DNA of 64,000 bases from Amphirosellinia nigrospora (lineage: Eukaryota; Ascomycota; Sordariomycetes; Xylariales; Xylariaceae). The stretch lies in assembly GCA_004123355.1 (NCBI GenBank), contig SCHM01000001.1, forward strand, positions 11,480,193 to 11,544,192, read 5' to 3'. Under the pieces are notes generated by a model. That model made no database searches and was not told the origin of the DNA. It was given only the letters and a program-made list of their open reading frames with translations. Every line of letters starts with the position of its first letter. Within the stretch, counting starts at the first letter, position 1. This document shows, in pieces, positions 48,837 through 61,214 of the stretch. Made by a program: the position numbers and the translations under genes.

Positions 48837-51072
48837 TAGTGTACATAGCATTGGACGCGTAGTGAGAGCCGTTACATTATTCAAGCGGATTTCGAAGTGG
48901 AACTGCGGACGGTGTTCGCATCAGACGGCCGCGCGCATACTTACATAAGTACGCAAGCGACTTGCGAAGCGGGGGGCTTAGGACCCCTGAGTAGCCTCTT
49001 GCAGCCACAATTGACGATCACCAACGTCATTACATAACAATGTCGTCTTGCCTGTGCTCTTGCCTTGGCATACGTCCTTAGCCCCTCGCAAACGGCAAGG
49101 TATCCTATCGCAAGGCCAAGTCAGGCTCAAACCATCTGACTTGAGGGTCACATCCCGCGCAGAAACCGCCCGACGCTTGCCTTCACCAGCCCCATCGTCT
49201 CCATTCATGCTCCGCCGTTGCAGTCTATAGTGTGACGTGGGGCTGACGTTGGTACGAAGAGGACCAATTCTCCCATGTTGTCATCTGCTATGGTGTTGTG
49301 GCATGCATCGAGCAGCATCACGATGCCGCAGTATATGACCGCTTCTGGCGCACTGCCCACACCAGCGACGACAATGCTGGCATTGATCCTGTCTTGCCGG
49401 GACCGGGAAATAGTGTAAGTCAGCTATCCGAGACACTTCCGGTTGACAAGGGCCGACAAGGGGGCCCAGTGGTAGTTTGTAGTTCAAAAAGCCCGACGTC
49501 TCTGACAACGCCAGCACTCCGATCGGAAATCTATACACACTAGACAGCTGCATCTACACTACTGCAGTGCCTGTGCTTCCGAGCTGCGCTTGGCCGGCTG
49601 GCTAACACGCCCCAAGCGGCCACTTGCGCATGGGATTTCTAAACAGACGCTCTGACACGAACACCTACCTATGCTGATGGGTGTGTATAGGAATAATCCT
49701 CCCGCCTAACCTCCATGTTTCAGCCGATTATAGTTAGGCGAGGGAGGAATGCGACTATGCAGCGGCGATCTGTAATGGCTTGAGTAGTGTAGAGATCCTG
49801 AGTAGATCGCAGTAATGTGCCGGTATAATGGGATGGATAATTCCGCTTCGCAAGTACTACCAGGTTGAAGCAATGCACATTCAATGCACATTGATCTCAC
49901 ACCACTCTCATGCTCGGCTCGCAAGGAAATGCAGTGTATGCAGTGCAGTGTTCATTGGGTTGGATAGCATTCGTCATCCCTCAGCCACTTAATGATCGCC
50001 CCAGGCGGTAATATTCAATCATCAATATTACCCGATGTTTGGCACCGGTACCACGCGCAGATCGGCACTACGACACAGGCCAATTTCACACATTGCTTGT
50101 GGTTGGAGTCGCCTTCGCACCGAACTGAACACGTCTGACAAAACCACACAGGAAAAAAACGACTAAAAAACTCTGCTGTGAGAACCCGCTGTCGTGTAAA
50201 ACTCAAAGTAGCCGCGATATTAGTTTCCGTATGGATGCCGCTTGACCTTTGTCATTAGGGAGAAAAAAAAGAGAACTGATAGACGTAGGTTGCGTCTTCA
50301 GAGCCAAGCCTGTCAATTTCACCCCAGCGAGATACATCTGTAATCAAAAGCTCAAATAGTCCGCTCAGCCAATTATCATACATCCCCACCGCTTTCCCAT
50401 TTCCCTTTCCGGACAATAGCATCATTCGGACAGTATACGCTACTACATACTATGTAGCACATCCTAAGTAGTTCGCAGACTCACAGGGATTTTGGAATGG
50501 CAAGATGCACCCTTGACTCGCTCGCTGAGTCGCAACTCCTCATCGTTTCGAGGTAGCCGTAACCTCTGACTTGTGGCACGGTACCTGTTCACAAAGACAG
50601 GCTCGCACTGCCTTTTGTTTCTTTTCCTCTTCCCTGTCTGCCTAACTACTTTCATCTCAAAGTTATTGCGTGTGACATATACCCGAGAGACATTAATCAA
50701 CCCGGGCACTCTCCATCTCCCCAAGAATAAATAGAAGTCGTACGACGTCGTCCCATACTGCTCATCCTTTGTTTACTTATCTACACCTCATCACGCCTCA
50801 CCAACTCAACCAAGTCAACCAATCTATCTAGACCTTGTTATATGCACCATTCTGGCTCGGATCTTGCAACTCGACAAAAACCTCTGCCGACTGACTCCGT
50901 CTTGCTATTGTACCTGTGTACACTGGACCAGATCCTTAGTCATCTCGTTTAGCACTTACAAAGCGCACCTTCAACTGCTCTTACAAGGGCCTCTCCATCA
51001 ACATCAAAGGACACGATTTACAGTGAATGTAATTCACAATGACGCCATTATATCTTTGCGCATCAAACATGA

Positions 51073-51323
51073 ATGCCTGGCTGCTTCATCGGCGACAGCA
51101 GATTCACCAACATCATCCACATCGTCCGCTCTCGCCTCGGACTCCACAACAAGACGGCCCAGCAACGTCATCATGCACCCCCCAGCCTCCCCGGCCGAAG
51201 AAGAAGAAGGGTCATAGCACGGATCCGTACCTCCGCGACTTTACTCTCGTGGCAGAGGCTGCGCGACGTGCTCAGATGTCTATCGTGATACGGGACATGG
51301 AGAATGTCGGCATATCGGCGTAA
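51073..51323 (+). CDS. Possible small conserved protein, one frameshift
   Basis: Candidate gene of about 83 codons. In one frame the sequence reads RFTNIIHIVRSRLGLHNK (from about 51100). After a one-base loss in the C-rich stretch near 51185 the next frame continues PRPKKKKGHSTDPYLRDF and then LVAEAARRAQMSIVIRDMEN to a TAA at 51321-51323. Both pieces have amphipathic, coding-like composition and the shift has the same sense as the breaks in secure genes of this window. I do not recognise the family. A charged lysine patch followed by an alpha-helical C-terminus is all that can be said. The start at 51073 (ATGCCTGGC) is a guess. It may instead be a chance frame. Confidence 0.35.
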
Positions 51324-52558
51324 ATAGCAAATGCTTGGCGCTCGTATGAGTCTCTGCTTCACGAGCATTGCATTGCCTACTACGATTCTCTGGCCGCCTT
51401 GCACCTATCCCCTTCTTGGATCCAAGTTACCCACGAACAAGCGCAATGCAAGATTCGACTGGGATTGTTTCGTCCCGGAAACAAATCGACTATCCTACCC
51501 ACCATGCGTGCATCGTGTAGCACCACGTGCAACGCCCGTGACCCGGGACCAGGTGTCGGCAGGCCAAGAACCCATTTTGTAATACCTAATACCCTTTTCA
51601 GCTCTCCTCTTTTTCCTTGTCATTCGGATCTCAAGGTCGCGGCTATCACCTACCCGCATTATGGTTTATTCCCGGCGTTCATATCTACTAGCATATCGGC
51701 TTTTACCCAGGGGATAGAAAAACTCGTCCCGACGTCATCATCCATGGGGGATGATCGACATGTTTTACTAGGGACAAAGGGTCTTATTTCGTCTCTTTTG
51801 CAAGCGTGGGGAATGGGGAAACGAGTTTGTCAAGCCGCTCGGCATGCATGCGGCCGGCGCATGAAACCTGGATTTGGAACTGGGTCACTAAAACCGGATG
51901 TGGGACTATACTAGATTCAACCTACTCGAAAAATGTAATTCCCAACAATGGACAACAAGCAGTCCAGCTGCACGCAGCCATGCGGCACAGCAACTGGAAA
52001 TCAACACAAATTATTAGCATTGGGCAGATGAGAGACCCTAGGATAGAGGAGAAGTCCGGGTCATTTGGGTGGGGTTTGTGTGGAGTTGTCGGTTACAGAG
52101 CCGATAACGTGACCGACAACAAAGCAACCCCTACCGCGATCTACGCTGTCTAGTGGATCGTCGCTTGACCATTTGTCGTTCGAAACGTTCGCTACGTTTT
52201 GAACCAGGAAACAACGGTCTCCATAATCAAATCAATACAGAAATCAACTGTCTGTCATACCAATATTTGCAATTCAAAACGTGACCATACCAATCAATGC
52301 TTGCTCGACTGTTTACAAAACACGTATTTCTACCACAGAATCCAAGTAGGGCACCAGTGAGGTTCGTCAAGAACTACTGTAGGCGGATGCAAATACTAAC
52401 TCACAGTATCAATAGTCAGGTGGGGAAGAAGGTTTTCCCGCGGATCTAGTCCGTAATTCCCGTAATTGGGGAAGAGTTGCGAAACGAATGAAATGAAACC
52501 AACCACCTGCCTGCCTCCCTATACGCCTGTGGCATGACCCCTCACGCGTTGTCCTAGT

Positions 52559-52591
52559 ATAAAAGGACCATAAAAGGACCATAAAAGGACC
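52559..52591. repeat. Tandem ATAAAAGGACC x3
   Basis: Three perfect head-to-tail copies of an 11-base unit containing an AAAAGGACC core, one helical turn per unit. It lies in noncoding sequence with no neighbouring start codon of a recognised gene. Confidence 0.85.
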
Positions 52592-54508
52592 ATCAACGAG
52601 AGAGATTTGAAATAGTTTCGAAGATTTTTGCTTTGCTTCTCGAACGGTGCAGGGTAGAGGGGCCCATGAGATCACGAGAAAGGAATTTTAATTGAAAAGG
52701 ACAAGGGTAGGCATTGGCTAGTTCCGTTGTTCATTGTCATTGTCATTAACCCCAACCCCATGTTCAACGCCTCTCTCTCTGGCGGCGGTTCGCGCGACAG
52801 GGGCGCCAAGAGGGTCCCGCAAACCTACCAGGGTGGGAACAGTGCACCGGGACAGCGAGTCATGCCGCTTCCGGCCTAGAGCGGTCCCAAGGCGCCGTCG
52901 AGCGCACCCAATCTAAACCCAGACCCGCCTAGACTAGAACCTCGTCGATGGGGCCCCTTACCAGCAGACGACGGTTAGTGCACGGCTCTTGGGCCGGAGG
53001 AGATGACCTACACTACACTAGACGAACCCCGACGCGGCTAGGGGACTATAGAGGATATCCACTCGAATTTTACCGGTATGGGTCTTGTGGGTTTTTGGAA
53101 TTATTTCAAATACATGTTTTATAGGGGAGGAGGAGGGGAGGAGTAGCCTTTTGTTGTTGTTTTTTTTGTTGGGCACTTCTAGAGAATTCCTCGCTTTCGT
53201 ATAGGGACATCCGAGGGACATCTTGTCCGGAAGTCTAGATTGGGGTTCCAAAGAGTCCTACCATCCACTACGTAACTCAAGGTGGTCTCGTCATAGTACG
53301 GCTAACGACTTTAAGGCGGTGACAAAACAAGCAAGGCTGCTGTAGACTATTGACGAATATCATTGATATGGAATTCCCAACTGACACCCACCTACCTCAA
53401 CCCCGTCACCCAGCCTGCTCTGTCTACAAATGATGGCTAACCTCATCCTCAGAGATATGCCGTGCCGGTTGCGGGCCGTCATTCCCGTCCCTGGATAGAA
53501 ACATGGCATGGCTATTAAAGCTCTCCTTTTTTTCTCTTCAGCTTTGCGTCTTAAAGTGCCAAGCGTAGAGCAGGGCAAAAAAAAAGTTTTTTTTTTCGTC
53601 ATCTAACTACAATACTCATTTTCATTCGTGCTTCTGCATACCTAGCCTGGTCGAAACTCCCCTTCCGATGCCAAATATCATTATAGGCATCCTATAATCA
53701 AGAAACGTTGAGATTAGCGACATGGCCTCCCTCCTTCAAAGGGGAAAATAAAGGATCACAGTGCATCCGACCCTCGGTGAGGGGGCGATGCGCCTCTGCG
53801 GCGTAATTCGGTTCTTCTCTGCTACATACGTAAGGCTGCGTCGAACCTGCTCTCTCTCCTCTCTCACCACACATGCGGGCGCGGAGATCATAAGATACTA
53901 CCTATGCAGGGCCGTTTCTCATCCGGCAGGCAACGTTGTTCTAGGTCGCTCTCCACGTGGTATTTTGGACGGCCGAGTATGTCGCCAAGCAAAATGTGAG
54001 ATGGGATGAGATGGGATGGGATTATGTAGGATTGCTATGTATGACGCGCAGCAGAAATGGCTCTGCATGCAGCATACAGCGCCCGCCAACGACATGCCCT
54101 ATCGACGAGCAGGCAGACAGTTCAGTTTCCAGAAGTCAGATCTCCGTGGAGAATTACGTTATGTAGATGTTGAGATTGAGATGGGGGGTTCTGGTTATCA
54201 GATCATTCACCTTGTCGTGACGTGGACCGTGGTTCTATGTAGCAGCTACGAGGGGAAAGATATCATGGCTACCTAGCCTGGGCAATACTGGCGAAGATTA
54301 TATCTTCTAGGGTCGTTACATGATACACCAAGCTTGCGATGTAGTGAGTTCCTTCGTCGACCATGAAGTTCAGACCGAAACACACAAGAATGAGACGCTT
54401 ATCTCGCGGTAGATGAACAACCATCTCGAGAGGCAGAGTAAGACGGGTCGTATGCCCCGAGCAGGGTATGATGACAGATGGCTGCGTGTCACCTCACCCG
54501 CGCCGCAG

Positions 54509-54529
54509 ACATACATATACATACATATG
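54509..54529. repeat. ACATAC/ATACAT microsatellite
   Basis: Short alternating ACATAC/ATACAT run in noncoding DNA. Confidence 0.7.
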
Positions 54530-54949
54530 AACACACAGCGTCACATCATGGTCAACTAGAATAACCCAACTCCATGGCTTCAGACCAGTCTAGCCCACGT
54601 GTGATACATGAGACATAGGATGCAATGCGGCGGCAAGCCATTAACCGCACTACACAAAGCAAGATCACATGGCCGGTTCCGAGGGTCTGGATGCTTGTGA
54701 AACGGCGCGCCTCAGATATGCAGTCACACAGGATCGCACATAGAGGTCCTATAGGATCTTGGTTGATACCGCTTGCTCAATTGAAACACCATGGGATCAG
54801 CTTGGCGTTCAATGGAAAAGGATTGAGGTTGAGGTTGAGATTATGGTGATGTTCTCGGTGATGATAACTCCTCAGCCCCATAAAGATGTCTTATTCTCAC
54901 TTCTGCTCGTCTTACACTTGAGCCCTTGATCCTGACTCTCCACGAAATC

Positions 54950-55207
54950 CTAGTAAATTCCGTCTTCGCCCACGTAAAATCTGCCTTCGGCGAGCTCTAC
55001 CACCATTGGCCTCAGTCGTGTTCGGCGTTTCACCTTGACCTTCGCACTCTTAGTCCAGAGATATATACCGGCGAATATCTCACCATCCTTTAGGTTCCTT
55101 AATTCACGCCGAAGCACGCCAGTCTTTTGCTTTATTTCGTGCTCAGTATGATTGGTCGTCTGAACCTCATGGGGGAAATCGAACGAGGAGAGCTCATCAG
55201 ATGACAT
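54950..55207 (-). CDS. Small hypothetical protein, unrecognised
   Basis: An uninterrupted 85-codon minus-strand frame beginning MSSDELSSFDFPHE. It is strongly charged, with a basic middle (WTKSAKVKVKRRTRLRP) and an acidic, aromatic end (ELAEGRFYVGEDGIY). Composition is more protein-like than other frames in this tract and the start ATG follows a purine-rich leader, but I recognise no family and see no intron. It could equally be the last exon of a gene whose upstream exons I cannot place, or a chance frame. Confidence 0.3.
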   Translation of the reverse strand: MSSDELSSFDFPHEVQTTNHTEHEIKQKTGVLRRELRNLKDGEIFAGIYLWTKSAKVKVKRRTRLRPMVVELAEGRFYVGEDGIY

Positions 55208-56339
55208 TGGTGATCCTTTCTTTCGATATATATGTCACACGGATCTAGCACAGAGCTCGCTACACATTATCCTCCGCGGCTGAGGCGGTCGTACGAAGTT
55301 ATCGTAAGTCTTAAGTAGACACCGAAGCTGAACTCGAACACCGAGACACTCAATCTCCGGCTACACAAGTCTGTCTTTGGGTCGGCGGAGGTCCGCGAAG
55401 CTGTAGGAAAGAAAAAGGGAATTTCTGGGCATAAACGGGCACGGAATCCTCCCTACAGGAGAATGAGAAACTTAGATCTTCATGGCCCCTTTGGCACCAT
55501 AGCTGCTTATTACTCAATTTGAACCAATTCCAAGCTGTTTATCTGAGCCCCTGTGACAATATACGTATATTTGCTAAGCATTTCACTTTCACTTATGTCT
55601 GCTTGTCAATAACTAACTCCTCGCTCGGCCTACGCTTAGAAAGCCTTTCACAAATCACCCATAGTTGCACATGGGCCCGGGGAACCCGTTACCTGAAGCA
55701 CATTTGCGGAATCATGTTGATTTAGAGTAGTTGAACCACACCGTTCGTCCATCTCGTTTCTTAGTTTCTTTTTTTTTAGGTTGCTACTTATACAGGTAAA
55801 TATAGATAGGTACGGTGTACTCCTAGAATAAGCTGTGTTCTCTACCGATTTCGCGACAATGTACCGAGTAGGAATGAAAAAGAAGTGATGTTGTGCTGAG
55901 TCGTGTTGGAACACTACTTTCACATATTCGTATTTGAGCGACGAATTTGAGGGGATGTTACGAACTTCTATAAGAATAAAGCAGCGCTTTTTGGTAGTTG
56001 TCAACACGTGAGATTCTACGCATGGATGAGACGCCATGCTATGTGTCCTTATGTAGAAGACGAGCCGTGCATAATTTTGGAAGGATTCGCTATATTGAAT
56101 CTACGCAGAACAAATTAATGCCTGTTAATACCACCGCTATGATGTGGTTTACATTAACGCCTACCAGAACTCCACCCATGATGCCATCAGTAGCTGTGGA
56201 AAGAAGCTCGCGGAGGGAGGTTACTTGTACATGTAGATTAGACACGCCCAATCTACTCGTCGCCTATTCTACACCATGGGCGATATACACAACAGAAAAT
56301 GTGAGGCAACTGTGCCCCGAGATTTTCCGTACCGCTACC
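55208..56339. other. Intergenic, 3' side of the Gid1 homologue
   Basis: No supported coding frame. A plus-strand frame (55998-56429) overlaps the antisense of the Gid1 C-terminus and is rejected. Contains a poly-T run near 55770. Confidence 0.5.
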
Positions 56340-58821
56340 CTAGAATGGTTGCGATCTCGGTATCGCATCAATCACTGTCTGTATAGAGACAAAGGACCCA
56401 GGGCCACCGTCTTCTCGCAAATAGTCTAGTAAGACGCTGGTTTGTCCGTACAAATTTTCCAAAGCTGACCGGGATGATTTCCCTAATGATGCTGTACAAC
56501 TCGGTCAGACACCGGGCTGGACAAAGATAAGTGGACACAACGTTTTAAACTTACAGAGAATAGCCGAGTTTAATTCCTCAGCAACTGCCGCTCTGCCCCT
56601 TCGATCCAATAAAGCGGCAATTTCTTGACTTGAAGTGGGTTATTGTAGGCGACCAAGGCAAAGATATCGCTGAGCGCCTTCACAACCTCCCGCCGAGTGT
56701 CATTTTTGAATTCGGCTTGCAAGGCCTGACCGTATGCAATGGTTTCCTGCCATAGCGGCCCGGGTTCGGGTTGAGCTTCCATAAGATCGTCCTCCATAGT
56801 ATCTGAGAGGCCATTTTCGTCGACATCCATCTGATTAGGCATGTCGTCGTAGGAATGGCCATTGCTCTTTTTGCCGTTGCCTCTGCCATCTTCTGTAGCT
56901 TTCCGTACCATCTCAATGAATTTCCGACACTTTAATTTGAAATATACGTCTTGATTATTTTTAAGCACACGGGTATAATGCTTGTTGGTTAGTTGCAACC
57001 CCTGTCAATATCGCCTTCAAGAATTGCTCTCCGTATACCTGATTGACTAGTGAGTATATATCGCACATCAAGTAGGATATGAGCATACGTTGTCTTTGGT
57101 GAGCATCGTCGTCATCCTTAACATTTATACCCATTACTGGGACACTCGGGTCACTGTTTAGCGCTTGCTGTTCGTCATGTATTTCTTTGGCAAACTCTCG
57201 AGCTGTTTCAACGTAGCCGTCATGCTGCAGAAATTGAAGAACCTAGGTCACGTGAGTAATCTAATGATATGATCGTCGTGGGGAGCAGTATGACGAACCA
57301 GCTGTTGAATTAATTCAGTTTCATTCGTACGAGTTGATGTGAGTCTCTCAATACTGTAACAGTCAGCTAAACGTCATGGATTCGTGCTTGTCTACCTACC
57401 TTGTCCTAGAAATTGTTTGTTTGATCATATTTTGTTCTCTCTGCAAGAATTTCCTGTGTCAGCTAAACGAACGAGGGACTGGTAGGTACTGTGTACTCGA
57501 AGAAGACGGAAGTCGTCACTGTAAGAGGAGATGCCTCTGTGTTTTCATACCTCTATTACTTGATCAATCTTGAAGACGAACGGGCTTTGGCCAAAGTTTA
57601 CGCGGATAAGCTCTCCAGCTTTCTTAATGCCCACGACTGGGTATAGCTTTCCCTTAATGTCACGAAATGCAGGGCCTATCCGAAATGTTTAGTTATGAGA
57701 TTGAACGAAGTGAGGAAAAACCAACCTAAATTCGCCCCGTTCTTGGTGAAGAAGGTTTGACCAGTCCGGAAGTTAACCCCGCAGCCAATGACATCCCCAC
57801 TGAAGGTGGTTTCCTTGTACTTTTTACCCACATTGCTACCAGAGTAGATGTCACCGTCGTCGCCATGGTAGCCCCAGGAATCCTGCTCCCAGCCTGGTGG
57901 CCTGGCCAGAGATGTGTTTTTGGCGACAAATCCAACACACACAGTGGTGGGCCTAGAAATGTTAGGTGAGCATGGAAGATCAAGTCGGAATGTGGTTGGC
58001 AGGAGAAGCGTACTCGTCTCTTCTTTTCGAAAGTAGTGTCACTTCAAAGTAGTAGATGCCGGCCTGAGATGGCATAGGGTGATCTGCACGTATTCCCGAA
58101 ATTTCATGGTCTTGTTCTCTTGTCGTCCGTAGTGCGGGGTTACATTTTACTTCTAACCCATTTGTTGACACTTCCAAAGCGCCGAATTTGTCATCTTTGT
58201 TCCAGCGGGTGGGCAAGGGAGGGACCATTGAGGACCGATCAGAGGTCGGGACCCTCTCAATGAGGTCGTAGGTCAAACCAAGGTGTGCTGCTGGCGTCTT
58301 GCCGCTTAGCGTGCTGTCTGGGGAAGCGGCTGGGAGGCCGGCCCGGACTGCTGCTGATTCTCTTCCTGCGCTTCCTTCGCTCTCTGGGCCTCCTCTAATC
58401 TCGTGATGTAGCTCGACCCTCTCAGATAGGACGGAATAAAGAAATCGGTGTTATCCTGTCTCACCGTCCACGGTTCATCTATACCCCACGAGGCATGAAC
58501 GTCTCAAAGGCTCGAGAGAAGGAGGGTAACTGCGGAGGCCGCGATGTCAGACTTGATATGCCGCCATCGGGAGCATAATCGCTGCGCTCCATGTCCAACA
58601 TAGAACCCGCGAGGAGGGTAGTGTGGAATATAGTTCTGAGGTTGATTCGATGGTGGGGTTAGAAGATACGAGACACGGTTGGGTCGGATAGACGGCGAAG
58701 CGAGGGCCACACTCGAGCCGATACAACGGGACGCATAAGGATTTGCTACCTGAGGCAGGTAACTAGGGTAATATCGATCTGGATTCATGCTTGAAGACCC
58801 ATGTTGGAAAGGGTTGGCCAT
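56340..58821 (-). CDS. gid1: Gid1/Vid30 (RanBPM-like) SPRY-LisH-CTLH-CRA protein, frame broken several times
   Basis: Scaffold subunit of the GID/CTLH ubiquitin ligase, which in yeast targets gluconeogenic enzymes for degradation; cytosolic. From the ATG at 58821 (MANPFQHGSSS) a low-complexity N-terminus leads to DEPWTVRQDNTDFFIPSYL and a Gln-rich linker. The SPRY domain spans about 58250-57590: RADHPMPSQAGIYYFEVTLL, PPGWEQDSWGYHGDDGDIYS, GDVIGCGVNFRTGQTFFTKN. Next comes the LisH/CTLH part (QFLQHDGYVETAREFAKEIH, about 57250-57180), then LKCRKFIEMVRK and the CRA domain with VVKALSDIFALVAYNNPL. The last exon, about 56481-56340, reads SLGKSSRSALENLYGQTSVL and EDGGPGSFVSI, ending TAG at 56340-56342. 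Several introns are present. Frame breaks near 58570, 58490, 58308 and 56588 fit single missing bases. The frame is open 105 codons upstream of the chosen start, so a longer N-terminus is possible. Confidence 0.9.
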
Positions 58822-59234
58822 GGCGGGATGAACTCGGGCCAGCGAGTGAGAGGCAGAGCGATCGAGGCGGAACGAATGACAGCGAGGTCTGATGCACGTC
58901 TCGGGGTTTGCACAGAAAGAGGCGCTTTCGTGGCCGTGGGTATGTCGGGTTTCGAGGCAGCAGGGAGCTCGCGGAGAACGGTGGCGGCGTGATGTTTGAG
59001 GGTCGAGGGCTCGCGCTGTTGACAAGCTACGTACGTATGTAGATAGTCGGGTAAACGGGGCACGAAGCAAGCTGGTCCGAATGTGCTGCCTACCTAGGCT
59101 GGCTCCATCAACAAGGCCGCTACCGATGGCAGACAACGGCGAGCACTGTCACAGCTACGGCTATGCTGTGGTGTTCGTTGGTGTCACCTCTCGAGTCGGC
59201 TCTGCTGAGAAACAGGACAGGGAATAACATGCGC

Positions 59235-59325
59235 CTGCACTCGAACCCGAATCTGAACCTGGACCTGGACTTTAAGACTCAGCCCGAGCTTGCACCTGCG
59301 CCTGCACCTGTACCTGCATATGCAG
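59235..59325. repeat. Degenerate CCTGNA/CACCTG hexamer repeat
   Basis: Two blocks of six-base periodicity (ACCTGG units near 59258 and CACCTG/CGCCTG units near 59296-59318) in noncoding DNA. Simple sequence that has partly diverged. Confidence 0.55.
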
Positions 59326-59816
59326 CGTGTAGCTGGTAGGCTGATGGTCGGCCTGCGTCGTAAGGAAGTCTACGATCGGGAGTCAGAGCTAGATGTGCGA
59401 AGAGGGAGTTGTGATGTCGTGATTACCTACCTGGTTGGAGGTTATGTGGCAGGGCAGTGCTACCTATCTGGACGTATAGGTAGGACGTAGTGGTGGTAGT
59501 GGCGGTTGCGGAGAAGTGAAGCAGTGCTCAGCCAGGCGCCGGGGAACTAAGTCTATGCAGGTAGCCTAAAGCAGGTGCTAACTGCCCGGGCTATATTATG
59601 AGCCCACCTATAACCCACCACCTACTGATATGGTCGCGTATCACCGTCATGCCCAGGTAAGTAAGTGCTCACAGCACCTGAGTAACAACCTGTGTATCCA
59701 GTGCTCGCAACTCTGCTATCCAGGTAGTCTATAAAAGAACCTACTTAATGAATCGGATATATATCAAATAGTCGTACATATGCTAATGTATAATTCGGCG
59801 TGGATGTAGGATGTAT

Positions 59817-59840
59817 GATATGTATGTATGTATGTACATA
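59817..59840. repeat. ATGT microsatellite
   Basis: Run of TATG/TGTA units (ATATGTATGTATGTATGTACATA), partly palindromic at its end. Confidence 0.75.
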
Positions 59841-61214
59841 TTTTGCTGAGCGAGGTGGGTAGCAAGTTAAGTACATGCGCTATGACATGTCGTCCGCTAT
59901 TACGTTGCTAAGGTACCTAACAATTGAAATTCAATTATCCATCCCCAGCTATCTAAGGGCATCCTGTTATCTGCAAAAGGGGCTTTTGTCGATTGAGGGT
60001 TATCGTCAGTTTGAACCGACTTGGGCAACTAATAGGCTACACGTCGACCTCAGAGCGGGGTGTGCTCTGAGTTGCTTCTACTTGTTGTCATCCTAGACAA
60101 GCATCATCCTGTTCCGTCTTGTATTCGCCCACATGTGGCGTAACATATTTACCAACCTTAGACTAATATGGTCTGGAATGGAACTGCGTGCATTGTAGGT
60201 AGGATCATGATGGTGTGTGTAGATTGTAGATAAGTGACGGGGGACGATAGTAAGACCAACCAACCTTGCAACGAATCAAGTACAGTAGGTCCAAGGTCAT
60301 TCAAAGTACCCCTAATCGACGGCGGATTCTGCTATGCATCGGATGGCCTCAGTTCGGCATTTCTTACTTACAGTAGATAGATCCCACCTTAACTGATGTT
60401 CCTATTTGCTCAGTTTCTCGCTTTGAACGTTTCAAGTCATGTCCGTTCCTCTTGGGCATAATCTTTGGCATGAGGAATGGAGCCACCATGCCAAGCATTC
60501 CCATTTTGGAGATAGCCAATAGTAACTTCGATTTTGAGGGGCGTTTGGTTTAGTTTTGCCCAATATGTGACAACGACTTGCAGATACCGGATTTGAGAAA
60601 CCCAAACACTGTGTGTAAAGCTCTGTCACCAATCTGAAATGGTATGTTGGCCTAGAGGGGCTTATTGCTTGCGTTGAATACGCCTCATGACTTTGACTAG
60701 GAATAGTAGGAAGACTGTTAGAACTGATAAGGATAATTATGTGAATTGCATGGCCGTGGAAACTGTATGAACGCCCAGCAGTTCGCGAGAATGCACATGT
60801 GGCGGTTGCAGGTCTGTATAATAGTGTAAATGTGCTCCTGGGGCAGGGCTAATAGCATCGCCCGACATTAGTTATTGGTATTCCTGTCAATGACCAGGAG
60901 ATAAAGGCAGACACGCTGTTTTATATTGTACAATCCTACAAGTTCCTCTAATACACGATCCATAGAGCTTCGAAGCTCCTACCTAGACTTAGTAACGCCT
61001 GTAACAGACCGGAGCCTTGGTGTTGCGACAACAGCAAACACAGCAGGTGTTGGTTGTGGTTCATCCCATTCATCTTTACCAAATGCAAATAACGCCCAGA
61101 CGCCGTGCTTTTCGCCAACCTTCCCCTAGAACAGTTGAAATACAGATCGCTGGCGGCAGTGTCATCGCAGTCGAATAGCAAACGCCAAAAGGTGAAACTC
61201 ATTAGCGACGTTTT

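Larger units (their letters stand above)
48200..51072. other. Gene-poor tract of about 2.9 kb
   Basis: Many short frames but none with family motifs or coherent splice structure. It holds a short CTAGAGC tandem (about 48623-48645) and a CATA-rich microsatellite (48811-48836). From about 50740 to 51000 the sequence is C/T-rich (CTCATCACGCCTCACCAACTCAACC), as in a fungal promoter or leader, which may belong to the small candidate gene at 51073. Confidence 0.45.
51324..54949. other. Gene-poor tract of about 3.6 kb
   Basis: No supported gene. The longest frame (51399-51914, 171 codons) has no motif and low-information composition. The tract includes an 11-base triple repeat (52559-52591), an A10/T10 snap-back (about 53576-53598), a GGGATGAGAT repeat near 53998-54020 and an ACATAC microsatellite (54509-54529). 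Confidence 0.45.
58822..61214. other. Gene-free tract of about 2.4 kb upstream of gid1
   Basis: The first 315 bases are open in frame with gid1 and may be leader or extra N-terminus. Beyond that no gene is recognised. Simple repeats (CCTGNA-type near 59235-59325 and an ATGT microsatellite at 59817-59840) are the only structure I see. Confidence 0.5.

Noticed and set aside
51399-51914. 171-codon plus-strand frame
   Set aside because: Length alone. No motif, no splice extension, low-information composition.
55998-56429. 143-codon plus-strand frame at the gid1 3' end
   Set aside because: Its end overlaps the antisense of the gid1 last exon (SSLGKSSRSALENLYGQT region), and it has no motif.
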